Below are positions 42,145 to 50,189 of a stretch of 57,778 bases of DNA, piece after piece. Source of the DNA: Chloroflexota bacterium (GTDB lineage: Bacteria; Chloroflexota; Dehalococcoidia; Lucifugimonadales; UBA3495). How positions within the stretch are numbered: position 1 is the first letter of the stretch; every line of letters begins with the position of its first letter. The position numbers and the translations under genes are program-made. The notes under the pieces are model-generated. The model saw only the letters and a list, made by a program, of their open reading frames with translations. It was not told the origin of the DNA and did not search any database. The stretch lies in NCBI GenBank assembly GCA_009837355.1, contig VXTR01000019.1, positions 1 to 57,778 of the forward strand, given 5' to 3'.

Positions 42145-42225
42145 CGTCAGAAGCAGGATTTTGATGAACAAGATTGCAGGCCGCATCCTGAGAATCCAAT
42201 AATCGGGCGAAACCTGCTTCTGACG
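42145..42225. repeat. Inverted repeat between DUF429 and nitroreductase genes
   Basis: cgtcagaagcagg (42145-42157) and cctgcttctgacg (42213-42225) are perfect 13-bp inverted repeats separated by 55 bases. It may be a small palindromic mobile unit or a terminator for the minus-strand nitroreductase transcript. No poly-T follows. Confidence 0.55.
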
Positions 42226-42232
42226 GACCATC

Positions 42233-42757
42233 CTACCCGTCCGAAAACGTCAATTCCTGCCCGAACCGTTCGCCGTGGGTTATCTCGGCCATGGGCTTGC
42301 GCGGCGTCCCCGTTCCAGCCGGCCGCATGATGCGATAGCCGAAGGGGAGCACGGTGATTAGTTCGTGGTCGTCGGGGATGCCCAGCAGGGTCTTGGCTTC
42401 GACCTGCTGCTCGCCGCGGATGCCGACGAAGCAGGTGCCCAGGCCCTCCGACCAGGCGACCAGTTCCATTTGCTGCAAGGCGCGGCCGGCGTCCAGCTGC
42501 GGCCGGCGCGTTTCGCCCATCACCACGGCGATGGCCAGGGGAGCGCTCCCGATGAACGACCCCTGGGTGCAGATGCGTCCCAGATTGGCGATGGTGTCGG
42601 GATTGCGCACCACGATGAAGTGCCAGGGCTGCGTGTTGCTGGAGCTGGGCGCCCAGCGCGCGGCCTGCAAGATGCGGTGTAGCACGTCGTCGGGCACCGG
42701 GTCGGGTTTGAAATCGCGGATGGTGCGTCGCCGCCTGATACATTCAAATACGTTCAT
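42233..42757 (-). CDS. Nitroreductase family protein
   Basis: A 174-aa FMN-binding reductase. RRRTIRDFKPDPVPDDVLHR is the signature start, AARWAPSSSNTQPWHFIVVR binds FMN, and EGLGTCFVGIRG with VLPFGYRI are late motifs. It reduces nitro compounds, quinones or enoates with NAD(P)H. It lies 32 bp downstream of a second nitroreductase, and the two may function as a pair. Confidence 0.9.
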   Translation of the reverse strand: MNVFECIRRRRTIRDFKPDPVPDDVLHRILQAARWAPSSSNTQPWHFIVVRNPDTIANLGRICTQGSFIGSAPLAIAVVMGETRRPQLDAGRALQQMELVAWSEGLGTCFVGIRGEQQVEAKTLLGIPDDHELITVLPFGYRIMRPAGTGTPRKPMAEITHGERFGQELTFSDG

Positions 42758-42789
42758 GTCAAAACCTCCGGTGATGCTCTCTGTGTGAC

Positions 42790-43431
42790 TCAGTCGGCGA
42801 TGTACGGCTGGCCCCAGCGGTCTTGGAACACCACGTCGCTCAGCGGGCCGCGACGCACCGGGCCGAAGTTGCCCATGGGGTAGCCGATGGGCAGGATGGC
42901 GTAGGAGTGGACGCGGGGCGGCAGTCCCAGGATGGCCTCAACCTCTTGTTCGTGGCGCAGGTGGCGGCTGGTCAGCGTGGCCCCCAGGCCCAGGGCGCGG
43001 GCGGCCAGCAGCATGTTCTGCACCGCCGGGTAGATGGACGCGCCGGCCCAGCGCGGCGCCGGCTCGTCGCCGTCGTCCTGGCAGGCCACAATCCACACCG
43101 GCGCCTCGTGGTAGTGCTCGGTGAGATACTCCACGGCGTCGTGCTGGCGGCGGTAGCGTCCGGGACTGGAGCCCGGCGGCGGCTCGCTGCCCCGGTAGCG
43201 TGGGCCGACCACCTCATCAAAGGCTTTCCGGTACCACTGCTGCACCTGCTCCTTGATGCTGCGGTCCTTGACGACCAGGAACCGCCAGCGTTGGTTGGCT
43301 CCGCCGTTGGCCGCCCACTGGCCAGCTTGGAGTATCTGGTGAATCAGCTCGTCGGGCACCGGGTCCGGCTTAAGCCGACGCATGGCCCGGGTGGTTCGCA
43401 TGATGTGAAACAGTTCGGTTCCTTCTGGCAT
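42790..43431 (-). CDS. Nitroreductase family protein
   Basis: A 213-aa FMN-binding reductase related to the preceding one: TTRAMRRLKPDPVPDELIHQ, AGQWAANGGANQRWRFLVVK, RALGLGATLTSRHL and ILPIGYPMGNFGPVRR. It is longer than the neighbour because of a loop after the second helix (GSEPPPGSSPGRYRR). The gene is 19 bp downstream of the enoyl-CoA hydratase gene on the same strand, so the three may be one operon. Confidence 0.9.
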   Translation of the reverse strand: MPEGTELFHIMRTTRAMRRLKPDPVPDELIHQILQAGQWAANGGANQRWRFLVVKDRSIKEQVQQWYRKAFDEVVGPRYRGSEPPPGSSPGRYRRQHDAVEYLTEHYHEAPVWIVACQDDGDEPAPRWAGASIYPAVQNMLLAARALGLGATLTSRHLRHEQEVEAILGLPPRVHSYAILPIGYPMGNFGPVRRGPLSDVVFQDRWGQPYIAD

Positions 43432-43450
43432 GGTATGAACCTCCGGTGTG

Positions 43451-44218
43451 TCAGAATCGCGGTGGCCGTTTTTCCAGGAATGCGGTCATGGCCTCGTGGG
43501 GGTCGGGCGTGGCGAAGCACAGGGAGAAGGTCTTGATGCTGTACTCAGCGGCGGCTTCCTCGCCCATCTCCAGCCACGCCGACACGATTTGCTTCTGCGC
43601 GGCCAAGACGTAACGACTCATCCCCAGGAACGTCTGCGCCGTCTCCAGGGCGGTTTTCTCCAGGTCGGCTTTCGGGACCACCCGGTCAACCACGCCCATT
43701 TGCAACGCCTCCTCGGCGTCGATGGTTTCGCCGGTCAGCAGCAGCCGGCGGGCCCGGCCCAAGCCCACCGTTGGCGGCAGCAGGGACGCCTCAATCACGG
43801 AAGGCAGGCCGACGCGCACCTCCGGCAGCCCGAACACGGCATCCTCAGCGACGATGCAAATATCACAGGCCAGCGCCAGCTCGAACGCGCCGCCCAGGCA
43901 GGGGCCGTGTATGGCGGCCACCACCGGCAGCGGGGAGTTGAGCAGGCCCCGGGCGGCGGCGTGCAGCGAGCGGATGAACCGCTCCGCCGACAGCGGCTCC
44001 AGGTCTTTCATCTCGTGCAGGTCAACGCCGGCGGAGAAGGCCCGACTGCCGACCCCGCGCAGGATGATGGCGCGGATGGACTCGTCCCGGCCGCACTGCT
44101 CGACCTGCTCGGCCAGCGTGCGGAAGACATCCGGCCCCAGCAGGTTCAGGTCGGTGCGGCCCTTTATTCCCAGGGTGGCGATGGCATCCTGCCGTTTCAA
44201 GAGTACGCCGGTGGTCAT
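43451..44218 (-). CDS. Enoyl-CoA hydratase/isomerase
   Basis: A 255-aa crotonase-family protein. IRAIILRGVGSRAFSAGVDL and VVAAIHGPCLGGAFELALAC form the oxyanion hole, FGLPEVRVGLPSVIEASLLP the active-site loop, and EALQMGVVDRVVPKADLE the C-terminal motif. The start ATG 44218 follows ggggaaag; a longer frame lacks support. It heads a unit with two nitroreductases. Confidence 0.9.
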   Translation of the reverse strand: MTTGVLLKRQDAIATLGIKGRTDLNLLGPDVFRTLAEQVEQCGRDESIRAIILRGVGSRAFSAGVDLHEMKDLEPLSAERFIRSLHAAARGLLNSPLPVVAAIHGPCLGGAFELALACDICIVAEDAVFGLPEVRVGLPSVIEASLLPPTVGLGRARRLLLTGETIDAEEALQMGVVDRVVPKADLEKTALETAQTFLGMSRYVLAAQKQIVSAWLEMGEEAAAEYSIKTFSLCFATPDPHEAMTAFLEKRPPRF

Positions 44219-44294
44219 GCTGCTTTCCCCAATAATCAATCCGTCTATAATCATTCCGTCAGCGCCCGATTCTAGCATGGAATGGAGAAACCTT

Positions 44295-44696
44295 ATGACT
44301 GCAAACCAGTGGCCCGACAGCGCCGCCGGAGCGGTGGCGGCGATTGAGGCGTTCATGGCGGCGTTGAACGCTTGCGACGACAGCGCGCTGCTTGACCTGC
44401 TGCACCTGCCCCACGTGCGCATCTCCGGCGGCGGCGTGGCCATCTGGCACGACCGCAGCGATCTGGAGGCAACCTACCTGAGGGATTTCTACCAGCGGGC
44501 CGGCCCCGACTGGCATCACACCATTCTCGATTCTGCCGACGTGCTGCACAGCTCGGAGCATAAAGTCCACGTGCTGATACAGTTCACCCGCTGCGACGCC
44601 GACGGCGCGGCCATCGCAACGTACCGCTCCCTGTGGATCATGACCCGCGTTGACGGACGCTGGGGAGCGCAGGCGCGTTCCAGCTTTGCGCCCTAA
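44295..44696 (+). CDS. SnoaL/NTF2-like protein
   Basis: A 133-aa protein with the cone-shaped NTF2 fold: AVAAIEAFMAALNACDDSAL, HLPHVRISGGGVAIWHDRSD, WHHTILDSADVLHSSEHKVH and YRSLWIMTRVDGRWGAQARS. Members are isomerases, cyclases or ligand-binding proteins. tggag supports ATG 44295. It converges on the YkgJ-like gene with a 4-bp overlap. Confidence 0.72.
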   Translation: MTANQWPDSAAGAVAAIEAFMAALNACDDSALLDLLHLPHVRISGGGVAIWHDRSDLEATYLRDFYQRAGPDWHHTILDSADVLHSSEHKVHVLIQFTRCDADGAAIATYRSLWIMTRVDGRWGAQARSSFAP

Positions 44697-45040
44697 TCCT
44701 CGCCGCCCTCCCAGCCTGAGATGGCGCAGCCGGGTTCGGGTTTGCGCGGGAAGTCTCGGCAGCACTGGGGCCGCGAGTCGTAAATCCGGCAGCCATTAGT
44801 GGCCTGGTCCAGCATCGGGCAAGACTCGCCCGGGTGGTCCAGGAACAGCAGGTTGCCCCCGTCATCGGCGGCGGGAGTGATTTCGGCCTTTACCCCCAAG
44901 CGGGCCGCTTCCCGGCGGAAGCCGTCAACCTCGCCCGGTTCCAGCCTCAGGATTAGGGGGCCGCGGCAGCACATCGCCCGGCACTGCTCCATGCAGATGC
45001 GGCTGGCGGCCTCTGGCGTGATATTGAGCATTGGCGTCAT
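44693..45040 (-). CDS. YkgJ family cysteine-cluster protein
   Basis: A 115-aa protein. Cysteines in CMEQCRAMCCRG, ESCPMLDQATNGCRIYDSRP and QCCRDFP match the YkgJ/CxxCxxCC family, which binds a metal or Fe-S cluster. The precise role is unknown. It overlaps the DUF2277 gene by four bases, so the two are coupled. Confidence 0.83.
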   Translation of the reverse strand: MTPMLNITPEAASRICMEQCRAMCCRGPLILRLEPGEVDGFRREAARLGVKAEITPAADDGGNLLFLDHPGESCPMLDQATNGCRIYDSRPQCCRDFPRKPEPGCAISGWEGGED

Positions 45041-45249
45041 CGAGCGGGGGTTGGGGTGTTCAGCGAGTCCAGCAGGGCGCGCGCCGCCAAGGCAACGTCG
45101 TCTACCGCCTGGTCAAAGGCCGGCGCGTTGGCTCGCGAGGGCTGACGGTAGCCGCTGATTTTGCGGACGAACTGCAATGCCGCCGCGCGCACTTCATCGT
45201 CGCTGGCCGGTTCGTCGTTCCGCCGCAGGGTCTTGATACTTCGGCACAT
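45037..45249 (-). CDS. DUF2277 family protein
   Basis: A 70-aa protein that matches DUF2277 along its whole length: MCRSIKTLRRNDEPASDDEV, AAALQFVRKISGYRQPSRAN and AFDQAVDDVALAARALLDSL. Function unknown. It is the first gene of a pair with the YkgJ-like gene (ATGA overlap). Confidence 0.88.
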   Translation of the reverse strand: MCRSIKTLRRNDEPASDDEVRAAALQFVRKISGYRQPSRANAPAFDQAVDDVALAARALLDSLNTPTPAR

Positions 45250-45398
45250 TTTAGGTTTCCGTGAATGAGGGGGTTTGCGCGGTGGATGCCGGGGGAAATC
45301 CGGAATGAGGTGTAGGGTCCGGCGTTTGCCGTCGCCGCGCCCGATATGTTACCCTGCCTGCAGCCAATCTACCACCATCGGGAGGCGGAAAGGCGCCG

Positions 45399-45728
45399 AT
45401 GATTACATTCAATTGCACCATCCAGGAAGGCATTATTCCCGATGACCTGCGGCCGAAGCTGGCGTCGGAACTGGCCCGAATCAGCACCGGCATCCTGGGC
45501 GGCAACTCCGACGACGTAACTGTGCGTTGGATTGAGATACCCCGCGGTTTCGGCTTTCGCGGCGGACATTTGTCCACTACCTCGGCGGTGCGCGGCGAAA
45601 TACCGCCCGGCTGCCAGCAGGAAACACGTGTGCGGCTGATGCAGGCCATCCAGGACCGCTGGATGGAACTCACCGGATGCACCACCGCCGAACTGGTAGT
45701 ATCCGCCCGCGACCGAAGAGAAACCTAG
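45399..45728 (+). CDS. Tautomerase-like protein (MIF/4-OT superfamily)
   Basis: A 109-aa protein. MITFNCTIQEGIIPDDLRPK and SDDVTVRWIEIPRGFGF resemble the beta-alpha-beta unit of the 4-oxalocrotonate tautomerase superfamily. The usual Pro-1 nucleophile is absent (the second residue is Ile), so classical tautomerase chemistry is doubtful. It is adjacent to a true Pro-1 tautomerase-like gene and may form a heteromer with it. Confidence 0.5.
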   Translation: MITFNCTIQEGIIPDDLRPKLASELARISTGILGGNSDDVTVRWIEIPRGFGFRGGHLSTTSAVRGEIPPGCQQETRVRLMQAIQDRWMELTGCTTAELVVSARDRRET

Positions 45729-45760
45729 TCCCGTCAAAACCACCGTAAGGAGCGAAAACC

Positions 45761-46168
45761 ATGCCGTACTACCGCTGCTTCACCCCCAAAGACGCGCTGA
45801 CCTTCGAACAGCGCCAGGACATCGCCCGCGCCTTCACCGACATTCATTGCGGCAACACCGGCGCGCCCCGCAGCTTCGTCTCGGTGTCCTTCTTTGAGAC
45901 GCCCCACGCCGAGCAGCCCGATTTCAGATCGACCTACTACGTGGACGGCGCCAACCGGGCCGGCCGCTCCGAGGACGTCAAGCAGCAACTGCTGGCCGAC
46001 CTGACCCGTGCCTTCGGCGAAATCGCCGACGTGCCCTCGGACATGATTGACGGGCGCATCACCGAAAATCCGGCGTCGTGGACCATGGAAGGCGGATTCG
46101 TCCTGCCGGAACCCGGCCAGGAAGGGCCGGAGTGGTACGCTGAAGTGGCTGCGTCCGCCGCCGACTGA
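45761..46168 (+). CDS. Tautomerase family protein (cis-CaaD-like)
   Basis: A 135-aa protein starting MPYYRCFTPKDALTFEQRQD, with Pro-1 after removal of Met. NTGAPRSFVSVSFFETPHAE and STYYVDGANRAGRSEDVKQQ follow, as in the cis-3-chloroacrylate dehalogenase-like branch. Pro-1 acts as general base in isomerisation or hydration-dehalogenation. aaggag supports ATG 45761. secA begins 17 bp after its stop. Confidence 0.8.
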   Translation: MPYYRCFTPKDALTFEQRQDIARAFTDIHCGNTGAPRSFVSVSFFETPHAEQPDFRSTYYVDGANRAGRSEDVKQQLLADLTRAFGEIADVPSDMIDGRITENPASWTMEGGFVLPEPGQEGPEWYAEVAASAAD

Positions 46169-46185
46169 AGGCGGCTCACTCGCTC

Positions 46186-48864
46186 ATGGTAACGTTCCTG
46201 AAGAAAATCGTTGGTGACACGCCGGAGCGCGCCGCCGAAAAGCTGCGCGGCCAGCTGGTTCCGATAGTCAACGAACTTGAAGACTCCGTCTGCAGCCTGG
46301 ACGATGCCGGCCTGCGCGCCAAAACCGACGAGTTCCGCAGTCGCCTGGCCGACGGCGAGTCGCTGGACGACCTCCTGCCGGAAGCCTTCGCCGTAGTGCG
46401 CGAGGCCGCCCGCCGCCAGTTGGGGCAGCGTCACTACGACGTGCAGCTCATCGGCGGCGCGGTGCTGCATCAGGGCAAAATCGCCGAGATGAAAACCGGC
46501 GAGGGCAAAACCCTGGTCGCTACACTGCCGGCTTACCTCAATGCCCTCACCGGCGACGGCGTTCACGTCGTTACCGTCAACGACTACCTGGCCCGCCGCG
46601 ACCCGGTGTGGATGGGGCCGGTGTACAACCTCCTGGGCCTCACCGTCGGCTGCCTCCAGCACGACGCCGCCTACATCTACGACCCCGAACTGCTGGACGT
46701 CGGACGGGGCGGGTTCGAGCATCTAAGGCCCGCGCTCCGCGAGGACGCTTATCAGGCCGATGTCCTATACGGCACCAACAGCGAATTCGGGTTCGACTAC
46801 CTCCGAGACAACATAGCCACCAGGCTGGATTTGCGCGCTCAGCACGGACGCGGCGTTTTCGCCATCGTTGACGAAGTGGACAACATCCTGATTGACGAAG
46901 CTCGCACGCCACTTATCATCAGCGGCCCGGCCCAACAGCGCGACGAGTATTATAGAGACTGCGACCGGCTGGCCAGCCGTCTGCGGGAGTATGAGGACTA
47001 CACCATCGACGACCGTACTCAGGCCATCTCGCTCACCGAGGCCGGCATCGCCAGGGCGGAGCGTCATCTGCGCGTGGAGAACCTGTACGACCCCGAAAAC
47101 TTCCACCTGGTGCAGTACGTTGAGAACGCCGTCGTCGCCCACGTGCAAAAAATCAGGGACAAGGATTACGTCGTCCAGAATGGCGAAGTGATAATCGTTG
47201 ACGAGTTCACCGGGCGTATGCAGTTCGGACGCCGCTGGTCTGACGGCCTGCACCAGGCTGTGGAAACCAAGGAGGGCATCAAGCCCCAGACCGAAAGTAT
47301 TACCTACGCCACCATTACCCTGCAGAACTACTTCCGGCTGTACGACAAGCTGGCCGGAATGACGGGAACCGCCGTTACCGAAGCCGAAGAGTTCTACAAG
47401 ATTTACGGCCTGGAAGTGGTGGCGGTTCCCACCAACCAGCCGATGATCCGGGACGATGCCACCGACCTCATCTTCGCCACCGACGATGGCAAGTGGAACG
47501 CCGTGGTCAACAACATCATTGAGAGATCTGGCTCCGGCCAGCCGGTTCTGGTGGGCACTACTTCCGTCGAAACGTCGGAATTCCTCAGTGACCGCCTGCG
47601 CAAGCGCGGCGTGCCTCACCAAGTGTTAAACGCGCGCAACCACGAGCAAGAAGCATCCATTATCGCGCAAGCAGGCCGCTCCGGCGCCGTTACCGTATCC
47701 ACTAACATGGCCGGCCGCGGCACCGACATCGTCCTCGGCGGCGCCGACACCGACCGCGACGACTGGCAGGAGGAGCACAACCGCGTCATCGGGCTGGGCG
47801 GCCTCCACGTCATCGGCACCGAGCACCACGAAGCCCGCCGGGTTGACAATCAGCTGCGGGGGCGCGCCGGACGCCAGGGCGACCCCGGCAGCAGCCAGTT
47901 CTTCGTCGCCCTGGAAGACGAGCTGATGCAGCGCTTTGGCGGCGACCGCATCAAGAACGTGATGAGCTGGACCGGACTGAATGACGATGAGCCGCTGGAG
48001 AACAAGCTCATCACCAAGTCCATCAACAGCGCACAGGTCAAAGTTGAGGGACATCACTTTGACCTGCGCAAACACCTGTTGAATTTCGACGACGTGCTTC
48101 AGCAGCAGCGCACAGTCATCTACGAGCAGCGCTCCCGCATCCTGGCCGGCGATGGCCTGCAGCAGCGGTTGATCGAAATGCTGCTGGCCGAGTTCGACGA
48201 CCTCATAGCGACGCACCTGCAGGCCCGCCACGCCGACGATTGGAACGTTGACGGTTTCCTCGCCGGCCTGCGCCAAATCTGCCCACCGCCGCCCGAGATG
48301 AACAGCGCCGAAAGCGTCCTGTCCTTACGCAAGGAGCAGATTGCCGACGTCCTGGAGCAGCACGCCGAAACCCTCTATCAAGCCAAGGAGCGCGAACTGG
48401 GTTCCGACGGCATGGCCACCCTGGTGCGCCTGCTGATGCTCAAGTCCATCGATACCCACTGGGTGAACCATCTGACGCAGATGGAAGACCTGCGCACCGG
48501 CGTCGGCCTGCAGGCCGTAGGCCAGCGCGACCCGCTGACGGTGTACCGCACCGAGGGCCAGCGGGCTTTCACCGAGCTGAACCGCCAGATGCAGCGGGAA
48601 ATCACCCACACCCTATTTCACGTTACCCTGGCCCCCGAAGCGCCGGGGCAGCGGACACCTCCGGACGCTCCCCTTCAGGACGATGCCCCGACGGCGCGAC
48701 GCGGTCGAGCCGCCGACCGGGCTCCGGTCAGTCCCATGGCGGCGGTGGCGTCCTCGGGCCGTACTGCCGTTGCGCCCCAGGCCGGACGCAAGATTGGCCG
48801 CAACGCCAAGTGCCCCTGCGGCAGTGGCCGCAAATACAAGCGCTGCTGCGGCGCTAACAGCTAA
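46186..48864 (+). CDS. secA: Preprotein translocase motor ATPase SecA
   Basis: An 892-aa SecA. Walker A lies in EMKTGEGKTLVATLPAYLNA near residue 100, followed by VHVVTVNDYLARRD. Walker B reads FAIVDEVDNILIDEARTP, where the usual DSVD/DEVD signature is DEVD. The preprotein cross-linking domain, VSTNMAGRGTDIVLGG of the second RecA domain, and GRAGRQGDPGSSQFFVALED are present. The C-terminus carries the zinc SEC-C motif KCPCGSGRKYKRCCG. It drives protein export through SecYEG. Confidence 0.97.
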   Translation: MVTFLKKIVGDTPERAAEKLRGQLVPIVNELEDSVCSLDDAGLRAKTDEFRSRLADGESLDDLLPEAFAVVREAARRQLGQRHYDVQLIGGAVLHQGKIAEMKTGEGKTLVATLPAYLNALTGDGVHVVTVNDYLARRDPVWMGPVYNLLGLTVGCLQHDAAYIYDPELLDVGRGGFEHLRPALREDAYQADVLYGTNSEFGFDYLRDNIATRLDLRAQHGRGVFAIVDEVDNILIDEARTPLIISGPAQQRDEYYRDCDRLASRLREYEDYTIDDRTQAISLTEAGIARAERHLRVENLYDPENFHLVQYVENAVVAHVQKIRDKDYVVQNGEVIIVDEFTGRMQFGRRWSDGLHQAVETKEGIKPQTESITYATITLQNYFRLYDKLAGMTGTAVTEAEEFYKIYGLEVVAVPTNQPMIRDDATDLIFATDDGKWNAVVNNIIERSGSGQPVLVGTTSVETSEFLSDRLRKRGVPHQVLNARNHEQEASIIAQAGRSGAVTVSTNMAGRGTDIVLGGADTDRDDWQEEHNRVIGLGGLHVIGTEHHEARRVDNQLRGRAGRQGDPGSSQFFVALEDELMQRFGGDRIKNVMSWTGLNDDEPLENKLITKSINSAQVKVEGHHFDLRKHLLNFDDVLQQQRTVIYEQRSRILAGDGLQQRLIEMLLAEFDDLIATHLQARHADDWNVDGFLAGLRQICPPPPEMNSAESVLSLRKEQIADVLEQHAETLYQAKERELGSDGMATLVRLLMLKSIDTHWVNHLTQMEDLRTGVGLQAVGQRDPLTVYRTEGQRAFTELNRQMQREITHTLFHVTLAPEAPGQRTPPDAPLQDDAPTARRGRAADRAPVSPMAAVASSGRTAVAPQAGRKIGRNAKCPCGSGRKYKRCCGANS

Positions 48865-48869
48865 CGTGT

Positions 48870-48893
48870 AGGGGCGAATGATCATTCGCCCCT
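48870..48893. repeat. Perfect 24-bp palindrome downstream of secA
   Basis: A perfect palindrome (half-site aggggcgaatga) lies 6 bp after the secA stop, between convergent secA and YHS genes. It can fold as an intergenic terminator-like hairpin. The sequence type is a known dispersed palindromic unit in diverse bacteria. Confidence 0.6.
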
Positions 48894-48917
48894 CGGTGTT
48901 TAAACGGCTGTTGTTCT

Positions 48918-49151
48918 TTACTTGTCTCGCCTGAACAGCCGGCGCACGATCGTCAACGGCTGCGGCTGGGGTTCCTCCATCGCGATGGGCCGGTTCCGTC
49001 CCGTGGCCCAGCCCTCCGGGTCCCGCTCGAAGGCAATGCGGCAGCCGGCCGCGCAGAAGTAGAAGGTCTGACCCTCGTATTCGCTGCTGCCGCCGTTGGG
49101 GTTGTCGGTGTCCACCTGCATCAGGCAGATGGGGTCAGTTGCCGTTGCCAT
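48918..49151 (-). CDS. YHS domain-containing protein
   Basis: A 77-aa protein. DPICLMQVDTDNPNGGSSEY and GQTFYFCAAGCRIAFERDPE are the metal-binding YHS signature, with Cys in PICL and the CAAGC pair. YHS domains accompany copper and heavy-metal ATPases and hydroxylases. It is 18 bp downstream of the protease and CopA genes on the same strand, which suggests a role in copper handling. ATG 49151 is the likely start; one three codons upstream is possible. Confidence 0.8.
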   Translation of the reverse strand: MATATDPICLMQVDTDNPNGGSSEYEGQTFYFCAAGCRIAFERDPEGWATGRNRPIAMEEPQPQPLTIVRRLFRRDK

Positions 49152-49169
49152 GCTCTTCACCAGCCTTTT

Positions 49170-50189
49170 CTAATAGTCTATCAGCCGGTCTGCCAGCCAT
49201 AGCCGCACGAAGTCGGACGAGATGGCGAAGCCAAAGCTGTCAACCCGGAAGCCGATTCCCTTCCGGGTATTCACTCCAACAACTTCACCGTAGCGGTTGA
49301 TTAGCGGCCCTCCGCTATTGCCGGGATTAATGGCGGCGTCCGTTTTCAGACACTCCACCTCTTCGTCCTCTCCCAACCAGGGGCAATTATGCTTTGTCGA
49401 AATGATACCGGACGTGATGGTCATTTCCTCACCAAAGGCGGACGTGAGGGGATAGCCCAGGGCAGTTACCGAGTCGCCGAGGCTGGGGCCGCCCTCCGGC
49501 GCGAATTCTAGCACGGATAAAGTCGCGATGTCCGGGTGACGCACTTCCAACACGGCCAGGTGGTCTATGTCCGAGTTTCCGGCCCTGACGCCGACAACTT
49601 GCAACCGCCTCTTCTCGTCGTCGGGGAAAACGGTCCACAATGCCCACTGGTCCGGAAAGTCCACGACGTGGGCGTTGGTGATGAGGCCAACCCGCTCCTT
49701 CCCTTCCGTTTTGAAAATGAATCCGGTGCCTATTATGCGGGTGTGATACCCGATGGGAACCACTGCCAGCTTGGTGCGTTCGATAACTTGCGCCAGCGTG
49801 GGCGTAGGTGTCGCCGCCGGCGCTACGGTGGGCGTGGGCTGCGGCGTCGCCGTCGGTTGGGGCGTGGGCTGCCCTTGGGGCGTGGCCGTGGGTTGGGGCG
49901 TCGGCGACGGTTGCGGCGTCGGTTCCGGTTGGGGAGTAACCATGGGCTGCGGCGTGGCGGTCGGCCGGGGAGTGGTAGTAGGCTGCGGCGTAACCGTAGC
50001 GACCTCACCCAGCATCCGGCTCACCCGCGCGTCCACCGTGGCCACGATGTCCGGCGTGATGGTGGGAACCGGCGTGTCCGTCGGCACCGGCGTCGGGACC
50101 AGCTCCGTCCCCTGGCAGGCCAGGAGCAGAACGAACGACAGCAGCAAGGCTCCCCTCGCCCAGGCGCTGTGCAATATGCTCATAGCCAT
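49170..50189 (-). CDS. Trypsin-like serine protease lipoprotein with Pro/Thr/Gln stalk
   Basis: A 339-aa lipoprotein. The signal peptide ends in LLLAC with Cys25. Residues 30-130 form a low-complexity stalk of TPQPTATP-like repeats. The protease domain holds His in ITNAHVVD, Asp in NSDIDHLAVLEV and Ser in INPGNSGGPLINRYG, with GEVVGVNTRKG after it. It is HtrA/DegP-like but has no PDZ domain. It is surface anchored. The ATG overlaps the CopA stop (TGATG), so it is translated with the copper ATPase and might act in copper stress or envelope quality control. Confidence 0.87.
   Translation of the reverse strand: MAMSILHSAWARGALLLSFVLLLACQGTELVPTPVPTDTPVPTITPDIVATVDARVSRMLGEVATVTPQPTTTPRPTATPQPMVTPQPEPTPQPSPTPQPTATPQGQPTPQPTATPQPTPTVAPAATPTPTLAQVIERTKLAVVPIGYHTRIIGTGFIFKTEGKERVGLITNAHVVDFPDQWALWTVFPDDEKRRLQVVGVRAGNSDIDHLAVLEVRHPDIATLSVLEFAPEGGPSLGDSVTALGYPLTSAFGEEMTITSGIISTKHNCPWLGEDEEVECLKTDAAINPGNSGGPLINRYGEVVGVNTRKGIGFRVDSFGFAISSDFVRLWLADRLIDY

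Noticed and set aside
49800-50100. Tandem DNA repeat in the protease gene
   Set aside because: The ggcgtgggctgcggcgtcgc-like periodicity reflects the Thr/Pro/Gln codons of the protein stalk, not a separate repeat element.
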